Shown here in pieces: positions 10,977 to 21,760 of a stretch of 64,000 bases of DNA. The notes below the pieces were generated by a model, which saw only the letters and a list, made by a program, of their open reading frames with translations, made no database searches and was not told the origin of the DNA. Location: assembly GCF_010183535.1 (NCBI RefSeq), contig NC_071332.1, positions 5,518,001 to 5,582,000 of the forward strand, in the 5' to 3' direction. This DNA is from Caenorhabditis remanei. Taxonomy: Eukaryota; Nematoda; Chromadorea; Rhabditida; Rhabditidae. The number at the start of each line of letters is the position of its first letter. The first letter of the stretch is position 1. The position numbers and the translations under genes are program-made.

Positions 10977-12870
10977 TCAAGCGATCACATGATTATTATT
11001 GTTATGAACATTATGTGGGGGCGTCGGGAGAGCATCTTTCAGAGATGCCATATCAATTGTAGTCGCCGGAAGAACAATAGATCCACGACGGGAAATCGAA
11101 GATTCGGTGGAGCACAGGCGTGTAGCAGATGGGCTGAAGGACATTATTTTTTGAAAAGATTCCAGATAGGAAGACTTACTTTGCAGATTTCGACATGAAC
11201 GGACACTTTGGAGCATCGTCGTTGATGCTGAGTTGAGAAGATGTGCACATGCTTCCTCTCCTGTTAATTCATTTAATTGGGCTGATTTTAACTTGATTGC
11301 TAATTACCTCGAAGAAGACGGTGAGTTCAAAAAACTTCCTCGCCTTGGTGCAGCTCGGAGTCTGTCCACAATTGAAGACACAAGGACAGTCCAGGCTCGA
11401 CAAGCATCGGGGAACCCGCGTACACAGTCCTGCAAATTTATTTTTGGTTTCCTATAACGTAGTTCTATATTTAAGACTTAGTAGCCCTTGTGCTCGAAAG
11501 CCTTTCAAAAAAAAACAGTAACGAAGTTTACGGAGTATACATATGAATCTAATTACAACTAGGTCGGCGGGTTTTTCAAAAAAAGAAACAAAGTTTCAAA
11601 GACCAAGAAAAGTCCAGCATCTAACCTGTATAACCACATGATCAACAAAGTATTCTCCAACTTTCTCCCAATGCGATGACTTGAATCCGTATCGTTTCAG
11701 ATACGCATGACTCTGACCGATATGATCCAAATGCTCCAAAATCTTGGCAGGTTCTTGTTCAAGACTGGACACAACTTGTGAGACAAGGGAGACAAAGAAG
11801 TGAGTGTGGTCTCGAAGGGTGGCGATTGAACCGGATCTTCTGAAATGATTATGAGATGAATCGGATTTTCATCTACAGTACCGCTCAAAAGGTTATCAAC
11901 TTTGGCAGTGTATAACGGTGTCACTTGATTGTCCGATAATTTCAGTTTTGTATGGGCTGAACAGAGCAAAAACAGCACATCTTTTTTGTAGTTGACCATT
12001 TTTTTGTAGGGTTACTACAATGAAAGTTACAGGTCATCAAAGTCATTTTTCCCAGAAATCGAGTTTCACTTGGACAACCTGCAACTTTCATGGTAGTGTT
12101 CTTACAAAAAAAAATGGCCAATCACAAAAATAATGTGCTATTTTTGCTCTGTTCAGTCCATACAAAATTGAGTTTGTCGGGCAATCAGGTGGCACCGAAA
12201 TACACTATTAAAGTTGGTCATTTTTAACAGAACAGAAAACAGCCAAAGTTGATATCCTTCTGAGCGGTACTGTAATTCTAATAAAAAAGACCATGCTAAA
12301 AAGGGAAAACAAAAAAAACTGAGCTAGGTATTACAAATCAAAAACGTTTTCTAAAATCTATATACCTCCTTTCACACCTTTCATGCATTGAATCGACAAA
12401 CGCCGCATTATAGAAGATGTTTCTGACATCTTTATCTTTCTGTAACTACCTTTCTTATAATATTCTTTTTCCCTTCAATTTACATACCGTATCCAATTTC
12501 TCCCACACTCTCTCAACCAAACTAACAATCCCTTTGCAGTTTGCTCTCGGCGGTTCACATAGTCGAGCCCACGTCGTTTTGAGTGCTCGAATATGTTCGT
12601 GTTTTAGGTTCCAGATGGAAGCAAGAGTGATTAGTTTGATGGCTGGTGCACTTCCACTTCGCTTCCGGAGTGGAGGATTTGGGACGGCAAGACGATTGGC
12701 AGATGTTCGAGCAGGAGACGATGTGACTGACGTGGATGAGTTTCGTTTCTGAAAAGAGGGTAAGATTTCGAAAAGTTGTCAGATTAGATGCTCACCTTTT
12801 TCTGAATACTCGTCAACGTCGGATTCGATTGTCTCTTCTTATAGAAGCCGGCTCTCGCAGCGCCCATCAT
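10977..12870 (-). CDS. Globin with extended N- and C-terminal tails
   Basis: Nematodes have a large globin family with roles in oxygen sensing, redox or signalling. Minus-strand exons 12870-12796, 12748-12488, 12439-12366, 11839-11626, 11429-11308, 11260-11180 and 11133-10977 give 327 residues. The globin fold spans roughly residues 85-245. It starts near HIRALKTTWARL (A helix) and passes through VRNIFYNAAF and LRDHTHFFVSLV (E helix, distal candidates H148/H150). It then reaches HLDHIGQSHAYLKRYGF, in which H181 is the likely proximal haem ligand. The W in RAWTVLVSSIVDRL closes the H helix. The N-terminal 80 residues are basic and Ser/Thr-rich. The C-terminal tail contains RRGS repeats (SSSRRGS and SISRRGS), which are potential basophilic kinase sites. 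A CTTTTCAG acceptor precedes a doubled ATG; initiation at the second Met would expose MGAARAG, a weak myristoylation candidate. Which C. elegans glb gene this is I cannot say. Confidence 0.9.
11875..12274. repeat. Palindromic element in globin intron 3
   Basis: It starts ACAGTACCGCTCAAAAGG and ends CTGAGCGGTACTGTA, so the terminal 15 or so bases are inverted repeats. It shares internal blocks with the element at 10434-10888 in the same gene neighbourhood. Confidence 0.88.
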
Positions 12871-15800
12871 TTCGAAAACTGAAAAGTAGAGAATAGTTGT
12901 GAATTGAAACTTGCTCACACAAAAGTACGAGAAAAGATGTTTTTTGCTCCTCTCGAAGAAAGTAGAAAAATGGAAGAAGGATAACGAGCCATCTCTCGTC
13001 TTTCTCCCTTCCCTTCAAGACATTTATCCCCTGGGGAACTGTTTGTGAAAAACACAGAGAATAAATCATCTTTCTTTGTTCTCGAAAATTTCTCTTTCTT
13101 CGGGAATATTTCTCTACTTTTGTCTTACTTTTGGGACACAAACACGTACACTTATCATGTGCATAATAATGTGAAGATTTTAAGATGGAAAACATGGAAA
13201 AACAGGAGAAAAGTTCGAAGTAGGGGGTAACTATGCGGATGATGACGGGAAGGAAAAAGAGCTTCTAAAAATAGAAATGGAGTTTCGAAATTGGAAACGA
13301 GATTTCCAGATGTTGGGTATTGAAAGTGACTCATCTCATTTAATGAAAACTTTTAGGTTTACAGAAATGAGAAAAGCTTTGATATTGGAGTTTTGACTAT
13401 TACATGATTAAGAAAGTTTTGAGTAATTTGCCGGTGGTGCTCTAAATCAGAACTGCAAGAAACTGAAATGCGTGAACCAGACTGGTAATAATAAGAAACC
13501 GTTTAAAGTATGGTCACATGTTTTATAACTAGATCACGGGTCCTCGATTCCGATTCCTAGGTTCCGAGATTACTAGATTTGTCCTAGATAGCTAGTCCTA
13601 GATTTCTAGATGACGGGTCTTAGATTTGACGGTTCTGATTCGACAGTTCTATTTTTAGGGGCAGCGTCAAATTTCCATTTTTCAGACACTGTCTGTACAA
13701 AAACATTGACAACTAAATATGAAAATTAATCCCTACTTTTGATCTACTAACGCCACAAAGATTGATTGGAGCACTCTCTCAGAAATTGTAATTTTAAGTT
13801 TTTTGACATTGGGTGACAACTTCTTTTTTAATCTTTCTAGTAATAATGAAAATCTACTTTTTCAAACCTCAAACAACTTGATTCTCTAGTACTACTTTCC
13901 CATGTTTTCAGCTCAATTCATAACAACGCCAATTTTCGAATGTGCTAATAAAACATGAAGTTGAATACACAAAGAACAAAATCTGAAGTAAGGAGGAAAA
14001 TGAAATACGTATAGATCTCGGAAGATGGGATTCCAAAACAGGAAAAGGAAATGTGAGTGTGTCTGTTTGAAGGATTCTGAGTAACTTGGATATGGTTGAA
14101 TGGGTTCAAGAAATTAAATATAGAAAGATCAAACGGAAATTCGGGAACATTTCAGAAATGATTCATGAACAACTTCTGAAAAAATATTCCAGACTTTTTG
14201 AGATAATTAGATTGGAGTAAATTGAGAGGATCCTCAGGAAGGCTTCTCGTATCAAACATCTATGGATTTTCCTTCTTCCACCAGATGTCTGAATGAGAAA
14301 AAAACTAAACTATAAAGCGAAAATTTAGATGAGACCATAGAGCAACAGCTACTCATTGAAGAAAAAAGAAATGATGCAACGAATAAAATAGAGAAAACAC
14401 TTATAATAGACCGATAATTGAAAATGAAATACTCATTGGGACCTCCTTCAAGATGAAAGATGAAATAGAAGAGGCAGTAGTCGATGGTGTTCTGATGTCT
14501 CGAGCAACTAAAGACTTGTTTCAATAAACGGAATGCTCGAAGTTGAAAAGAAGAAATTGGAAATTTATTGGTGTTTTCTGATGTTTGGAATTAAACTTTA
14601 GCATTCAGTTTTTGAACTAATCGCGTGGTTCTATGGAACTATAGTGTCGTAGTTTCAATTCCGAATGAAGAAATTGGAAAGACAGTCACGGAATCACAGC
14701 TCTTTCAGTATTCTATTAAACGTTACATTTAAAGTTTCGAAACAAATCTCAAAAAACTAAATCTAAATTTTCCGTATTGAGTATCGAGACCGGAAACTAA
14801 TAACCATGAAAAGTTTCATAGCGTCCAGATTTTGACGTTTCGAAACCGCGACATTTCGCAACCACGACGTTTCGAAATGTCACAGCTGCCAGATGTCTCG
14901 CTTTCGAAACCAATCTCAGACTGTCTGATTTTTCCATAAGTTTGAAGTCAAATGCTATAATCAAATGAGCAAATCTAAACAACTTGAGGGCTATTCTTTT
15001 TTCCGGTCTCAGACGAAAATTTCCAACTTTTCAAAATTCTTGAAAAATTGCCAACTTTAAGACTACCGCCTCGTCTAAAGCCATGTTCAATTCCACTCAA
15101 ATTATATTGGTTGTGTAGATCACATCTAGATCTATATTTTTGAAGTTGACACCTTTTTGATAGCTCCGCCCACTTTTGAGGTTCTTTTCTCTGGAATTCC
15201 TGCCTTCTCTCTACGCCTCTTTTCTCGGTGACATTCTGAGAAACGGTATCTCCGAAGCGTGGATAGCTCGGATAAAGTTGTCAACTACAAAAATGAAGAG
15301 CTAGATTTCAACAGTACAATAAATATAGACTAGAAATAGTGGAATTGTCAAACATAGCTATTGAAATTGATCTACCGTATAACCTGTAATAGAGACGTGC
15401 TGAGTTTGGAGTATCCTGTCTCGGCTGTCTTTAAAGATACGAAAAATTTTTAAACTGAAAAATATTCTATAGATATTAAGCTATATTTTGTCAGTTAATA
15501 GCTTTTTGATATTTCCTTTGGGAACCGAGATATACCGCTGGGAACCGGCACCACGCGCGCCTCTTTTACAGGTTCAACGGTTAATTAGTATATCGGAATC
15601 TAGAAAAGATTAGGAAAAGGAAAATCTAGCCTTGATATATACCAACAGCAGTTCTCTAAATGGTAAGAGCATTCATGGAAACTTCTAGAATGTTTTGATA
15701 GACAAAGAAACTCGAAAAAGGAGGAGTGATTCTTGAAGAACTGAATCAAAGGGAAACTAAATTTCCTGTAGTCACATGAAGTCTCCGGGAAAAAAGGTGG

Positions 15801-16930
15801 TTCCCACACATCAACAAACAAAAAAAACTTGAAAAGATCCTAAAAAAGATAAAAATGTCCTTCTTCTCCTTGGCTCCACCCATTTATATTTCTTTTCTTT
15901 TCGTCTCTCCCACGCATCCGTCTCGTGGGAAATGTGTGAAAAAGTGTGTGACAAGTGGCGGGGAGAAGAGTCTGTGTTGAGTTGACTCGATTCGGTGAAG
16001 AAGAAAAAGATGTTTGGTCTTCTTCCCTATCATCTGAAGAAGACGTCCTCAAAAAAAAGTATCAAAAGAGAGCCTTCTGAAGTATGTCAACATGAAGAAA
16101 ACCTTGTTTTTTCTCCATAAGGGATTCAGATGATGAAGACAGAACAGATGTTGTCAATCATTTCAGATGAGGGGGAAGAAAGAAGAAATCTTTTTCGAAA
16201 AAAGAAGAGTTGATGGAATGTAGCTAAAAATAAACAGGGAAACTGATTTTCAGAAGACTTCAGTCTTCTCAAAAAAAATGCGGAGGACGACGAATTGACA
16301 AGTTTTTGTTGTTTTCTTCCAAATAAAGATTTTCGTGTAGAAAAATCTGAAATTCTAGTGTAAGGTTTAAAAGTAAAACTGAAATTATGATATCAATGGA
16401 GCGCGTTTGTACTGATCAAGTTCAAAATTTTGTAATCGCGAAACACGATTTTCATAACTATGCTCTACCGGAATCTTCATTTTCCCACAAGTTTTTTCAA
16501 AAAGTTTCAAAACTTCCAGCGATTTTAAGATTCTAAAAAATGTTTTGAAACCAATACCCGTACCTTCATCCGATCTAAAAACCCTGAAATAAAAATAAAT
16601 CGAAAAACTTACGGGACGAATGCATTTTTTTGGTCGAAGTCGAATTCGAAATGAAAATCCGAAAGTGTCAACTCAGACCTCGTCGATTTTTTTCGAGCAA
16701 ATTGAATTTACACAATCTTGGTCAATGAGCTCATCTTTTTTTCTCACTTCTACGAAGTGTTCATCTTTTTTATGGAAGAGACCGAATACATTATTATACA
16801 AAGAGAGTTGGTTTGAATTCAAACTTTGAATTATGTAGACAATTTGGGGAGAAATGAGGATCAGGAGTAAGAAGAGAAAGCGTGCACAAAATGGAGAGAT
16901 ATACAGATTATCACAATGATTTTCGTTTCG
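12871..16930. other. Gene-poor interval between globin and SERINC genes
   Basis: I see no exon chain on either strand. Contents worth noting: CTAGAT/CCTAGA-rich simple sequence at about 13530-13640, short direct repeats of GACGTTTCGAAA at 14830-14880, and a dispersed repeat copy at 15365-15600. The rest is AT-rich or purine-rich. The 5' control region of the globin gene probably lies at the left end of this block. Confidence 0.5.
15365..15600. repeat. Dispersed repeat with GAACCGAGATATACCGCTG
   Basis: It shares GGAGTATCCTGTCTCGGCT, then ATATTAAGCTATATTTTGTCAGTTA, then a GAGATATACCGCTG block and a CGCGCCTCTTTTACAGGTT-type end with copies near 40245, 56737, 56945 and 57288. The ends contain short complementary CTCTAATAGAGG-like sequence in the better copies. 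Confidence 0.7.
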
Positions 16931-19032
16931 TTAAAACTCTCTGTCGGGGAAGATGATCGGGGCGACAAGTGTCCATGAGTAGAGACCTGCACAAATCCAG
17001 GAGGAGAAGATCTTGATCCAAACTGATGCCATGTTGGAATTCAGATGAGCCAAGTCGCTGTCTGGGTGATACCAGGAAGTCAATGTCATCATTACGTAAA
17101 GTGAAGCGAGGCAGAACATGAAGTGGAAGAAGCTGTACGAGTAGGCGACACCTTCTTCCTCGTTATCCCAGGCTTTTCCTCCTTCCACGTCATCTGAAAG
17201 ATTTCATTTTTTATAGGGAATCGTAGAAACGGTTAAATTTCACTAGGGAAGTCATGGAGTCGGTTTGGAGTTATGGGACGTAACCTATATCGCTGGAAAA
17301 CTGGGAAAACGCTGATTCCAAATATATATTCACTTTTTGCCCTCGAGGCCTGGAATCCGAGAAAAACGAGGTCAAAATTCTGAAAAAGGATGCATTTTTT
17401 ACCTTTCTGACACGCGAAACACTTTTTTTTTGCAATTTTCGCATGTTAAAAAGGTTATAATTTGTCATTTTTCAGATTTTTAAACTCTTTTTTCTCGAAT
17501 ACTAGACCTCGAGGGCAAAAGCTGAGTATATATTTGCAACCAGCGTTTTCTCAGCTTTATAACGATGTAGGTCATGTCGCATAACTCCACACTGACACCA
17601 TGACCGTCAGTAAACTGTTTGGGTAACTCACTCAGCTGAACGTTTTCCTCGTTTCCTCCAGTGATTTTTCCTAGTGACGTGTTAGATGAATTGCGGATTG
17701 AAGCGTAGACAAGACAGACGAGCCAGATCAGAAGAGAAATCAAGGAATGGACAGGCATCGGGGTGACAAATGAGTCATCTTTATTCGCAGTTCCAGTTGA
17801 AATCGAAGATTGTGTAATGTTGGCGACAGTAGGGTTACAAGATTCATCTGAAACCAAAAAAGTTCATAAAACACTTTTTTTGAGAGTGCAAGCTCACTTG
17901 GATTGCTCAAAAGAGCCGACCATGTCAAGTAAATAATATATCCACTGATAACAACAGGCTGGAGAAGCCCGGAACGTGGCATAACCTCTTGAACCATTGG
18001 AGAAACAGAGAGAAGACTGATAGCAATACAGATGAGAACATTCAAAATGACAAAGAACTTTGGAAGTCCGCATCCATCTCCGATCGCGTAGTTTACAAAA
18101 ACGTATCCGGCAGCGACGAGACATAATAGGAAACCACCGAATGTGGTGACAAGAAGACCGACGTAACACGCACGAGAATCGTTGTCCTCGTATTGAGCAA
18201 CCCATGATTCAGCGAGTCCGTGGGCAAAGTCGACGATGAGAATGAGTTGGATGAGGATGAACAAGAAGGCTCCGAGCATTCCGATGTACATGAGAGCTGA
18301 AAAATGAGATTTTGCGACTTTTAGAGGAATTTTTAACAAAAATAATTTGCTTTTTTGATACAGTGAACGAATTGAAGCAAAAACAATTTTAAATCAGAAT
18401 TAGATGCAAAAAGAGTTTCTTTAGCGAAGTTATCATAATTTTTTCGCAAAAGTTCTGTGTTCGAAGATAAATTCGATTTTTTATCAAGACTTACGAGTTG
18501 CGAGGCTTTCACTTCCGATGAAAAAGTAGCCAGCGATAATTCCAAACATCAGAAGATACTTGAAGAACCAGAATCCGTTCTGAATTGACGATCTTCCATC
18601 TTGTGAAGATGAAACTCCGAACATCAACAACATCATTAAGAAGAAGAAACTGGCGGCACCTGCACAGACACGATACACCGCCTGATATCCAATCGCATGC
18701 TGACAATTCACCCCCGCATAATCGCATAACCATTTGTTCTGAGAGATGAGGAATTATTGATTTTATAATTAAAAAGGCCGCTTACATCCACTAATTTCTG
18801 TTGAACACCGGGAAGAAGCATCATGATGGCAATAAATGTTGCTGAAATCAACATTAATGCGTACATTATTCTTGTCGTAGTCGAATTCTTTGCTCCCGGA
18901 CATGCTGAGCAACACAGTGAGCATGCGGCGCTTCCGAAACAGCAAGCAGCCTGAAATCTCGGTTTTAATGAGGATATAAAATTTAAAAATTACCGAAGCT
19001 GCACAAAACGGTGCCGCCAAAAGAGCACCCAT
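16931..19032 (-). CDS. SERINC family multi-pass membrane protein
   Basis: SERINC proteins are ten- to eleven-helix membrane proteins linked to serine-derived lipid distribution and phospholipid scrambling. Minus-strand exons 19032-18994, 18950-18786, 18738-18495, 18296-17898, 17847-17632 and 17193-16931 join to 441 residues (family members are usually 450-475). The N-terminus MGALLAAPFCAASAACCFGSAAC with its downstream CC pairs is diagnostic. Other hallmarks are LIVDFAHGLAESWV, SNPNESCNP, and the C-terminal DNEEEGVAYSYSFFHFMFCLASLYVMMTLTSWY. The last segment, WIKIFSSWICAGLYSWTLVAP, is the final helix. A TTTCAG acceptor about 55 bp upstream of the ATG is a plausible trans-splice site. Intron 5 carries a palindromic repeat. 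The gene is divergent from the dipeptidase gene, with about 990 bp between the two starts. Confidence 0.95.
17241..17615. repeat. Palindromic element in SERINC intron 5
   Basis: The left end CACTAGGGAAGTCATGGAGT and the block GGAGTTATGGGACGTAACC pair with the right end, which reads GCATAACTCCACACTGACACC. It is a relative of the elements at 7692 and 24009. Confidence 0.85.
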
Positions 19033-20020
19033 TGGAAATCGATTGCTCGTGGAGCTCTATAGAAGCTGGGTGTCTGGTGGGTGTCTGAAAGCAGAAAAAA
19101 CAAGTGAGGGGCCTATAGAGCGCGTTTGCGTTTGTTTATCGGAACGAGTGCGGAGAATTGAATGAACGGAAAGAGAGAGACAAGGGGCAATGAGTAATCG
19201 TTGGTTTGGTATGAAAAAAAGATTCAGAGACGCTATTGATTGAAATAAATACATTTTTCCGTTTGTTACAAGAACAGAACCATCAATTTTACTTGCTGTT
19301 ACACTTTGGCTACAGGGAAACGGGTTTTTGAAAGCTTGCGAACGATTTTTTCAATGTTTGCAGTAAAAAAAAAACGGAACGTAGTTGTTCGTTGTTGTGT
19401 TTGTTAGCAGTACACTGTTGTTTTTATTCGTCTTATTAGCAAATTTTTTTTTGAAAGAAATTTAGATAAAATTAAATAGCTGGTTTTAGTTTTCTAAAGC
19501 AAAGAAATGTGAACAAACTGAAAAAGATAAATAACTGAAAAATACAGTAACATTTTAAAGGCACATCATAGCTTTTATCGTGCCGGTTTCGAAACGTTTG
19601 AGTGTGCACTGTAAGGATAAGTTTTTTTAACAACCGGGTTTCAGCGAAATTTGTTGAAAGTATTTATCTGCAACAAGTTAAAATCATGCCATTTTTGCTT
19701 GAGTTCTCTCATTTTTTTGTTGTTTTTTCAACGCAAAACCTATTATTCATTCCTCCTTGCCTATTTGAAATACTTTGTTCCTTTCTTCCCTCCTACAAAT
19801 TTTTACAAATAAATAATCCCTGGTTTATCAGCATTATATTTTGTGTACAGCTGCTGGTGGGTGGCAACAGAAACCGAGACATAGCGTGACTTTTTCCTTT
19901 CTTATCAACGTTTTTTCCACCGAAATTTTGCCAAACTCTTGTCATTTTTCTAGAATCTTCTTCTTTGTTCCACGTGCTTCTCGTTAACCTCTTTAAGTTT
20001 TTACAAACAATTTTTTCAGA
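19033..20020. promoter_or_regulatory. Divergent intergenic region, SERINC / dipeptidase
   Basis: This is about 990 bp between two divergent starts, so it should hold both promoters. I see AT-rich and T-rich runs but no recognisable operator or core element. The right edge ends in a TTTTTTCAG acceptor placed directly before the dipeptidase ATG, a likely trans-splice site. Confidence 0.45.
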
Positions 20021-21610
20021 ATGACTGTCGACTTGACCAACGTCTTCCAACAAATCGACGGAGATTATGAAAATCTCAAAGAATTACTTCGGGAGGCCGT
20101 CGCAATTCAAAGTGTCTCCGGGGACCCATCGAAACGCGACGAGACGATTCGTATGGTTCATTGGATGAAGGAGAAGTTGGAAGCGATTGGGACGGTTTGC
20201 GAACTCGCAGACTTGGGAACCCAAGAGTTGGAGGGAAAGACTGACAAGTTGCCACCTGTTTTATTGGGAACACTCGGAACTGACAAGAATAAGAAGACTC
20301 TTCTGGTTTATGGACATTTGGGTTAGTTCAGAAAAACGTTTCATTCATTTTTAACTCGTTTGTAATATTTGTCTTTAAAAAAACATTTTTCAGATGTCCA
20401 ACCTGCCGCCAAATCCGATGGATGGGACACAGAACCATTCGAGCTCGTCGAGAAAGACGGAAAACTGTTTGGACGTGGATCTTCTGATGACAAAGGACCC
20501 GTTCTTTGCTGGCTTCACGCTATCCGCGCAGCACAGAATAACAATATCGAGCTCCCAGTTAACGTGAAGTTCTGTTTCGAAGGAATGGAAGAGTCAGGAT
20601 CCGTCGGTCTTCCAGAACTATTGGAACGTGAGAAAAATCGATTTTTGGCTGGTGTCGACTTTGTTTGCATTTCTGACAGTTACTGGCTTGGAACAAAGAA
20701 GCCATGCTTAACCTATGGACTTCGTGGTATTTGCTCGTTCTTCGTTGAGGTCACTGGAATCAAACAGGATCTTCATTCTGGAGTTTTCGGAGGAGTAATC
20801 CATGAACCATTGCAAGATTTGATGTGGGTGATGGCACAATTGACAACTGTTGATAATCGAATTAAGATTCCAGGTAAATAAATTGTAACTGATAAGAGAA
20901 CAGGAGAATCATAGACCAATAAGTAGAGGAATGATGATAAAGAAAAATCAAACAATCATATATTTCCAGGACTCTACGATCAAGTCGCTCCACTCTCCGC
21001 AGCCGAAGAAAAGACTTACGATGACATCGAATTCGACGTCGCTGAATTCAGAGACAGCGTCGGAGCCGCCCATCTCCCCACCGAAGACAAGAAGACGTTG
21101 TTGCTCCGTAGATGGCGTGAGCCTTCTCTCGCTTTCCACGGGATTGAAGGAGCCTTCTACGGACCTGGAGAGAAGACTGTCATCCCATCGAAAGTCATCG
21201 GAAAGTTCTCGATTCGTATTGTGCCAGATATGGACCCAGAGGAAGTCAATCGTCGTACAGTCGAATATCTCAACAAAGTTTGGGCGGAACGTGGATCGCC
21301 GAACATCTTCAAGCCACGTCCAGGTCACAGTGCAAAGCCATGGGTTGTCGACGTCAATGACTCGAACTTCTTGGCGGGAGCCCGCGCGATGAAGAGAGTT
21401 CACGGAGTTGAGCCGGATAGAATTCGTGAGGGATGCTCTATTCCAATCACATTGACATTCCAAGAGCTCACCGGAAAGAGTGTTCTTCTTTTGCCACTTG
21501 GCGCTGCTGATGATATGGCTCACTCGCAGAATGAGAAGAACAACAAATGGAATTATGTGGAGGGAGTCAAGACGTTGTTGGCGTACATCATGGAGTTGGG
21601 AAGCGCATAA
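20021..21610 (+). CDS. pes-9: Cytosolic non-specific dipeptidase (M20, CNDP2-like)
   Basis: This is an M20 metallopeptidase that hydrolyses dipeptides such as Cys-Gly in the cytosol using two metal ions. Exons are 20021-20321, 20394-20873 and 20970-21610, giving 473 residues (human CNDP2 is 475). The metal and catalytic residues align at the same numbers as in human CNDP2: H99 and D101 in GHLDVQP, D132 in [11 protein letters not shown]166/E167 in EGMEESGS and D195 in CISDSYW. The C-terminal histidine is in [14 protein letters not shown]. Substrate-loop features ([23 protein letters not shown]) are intact. The start was chosen because the ATG immediately follows a TTTTTTCAG acceptor. The next gene starts only 150 bp after this stop on the same strand, so a shared transcript is possible. 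The symbol follows the C. elegans gene as I remember it. Confidence 0.93.
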
Positions 21611-21760
21611 AGAAGAACATTCATATTTATTTATTCGTGTACTATCTTTCTTAATTAACGTGGTTTTTCTCTTCAATGTGGTATGAAACTAACAATAGAT
21701 TTTATGAAAAACATTTAAATTTTATCACAAAGTCATCAAATACTTCCCACAAATTTCATA

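Noticed and set aside
12417..12752. Plus-strand 111-codon frame over the globin N-terminal exon
   Set aside because: The minus strand encodes a spliced globin across this interval with proper acceptors and donors.
13530..13640. Possible tRNA-like or structured sequence with CCTAGATT repeats
   Set aside because: No cloverleaf, no GTTCGAATC-type T loop and no A/B boxes; it is simple CTAGAT-rich repeat. I found no convincing tRNA, rRNA or known microRNA in the window.
20948..21676. 242-codon minus-strand frame opposite the dipeptidase
   Set aside because: It is the shadow of the codon-biased third dipeptidase exon; it has no splice partners, and its sequence shows no domain.
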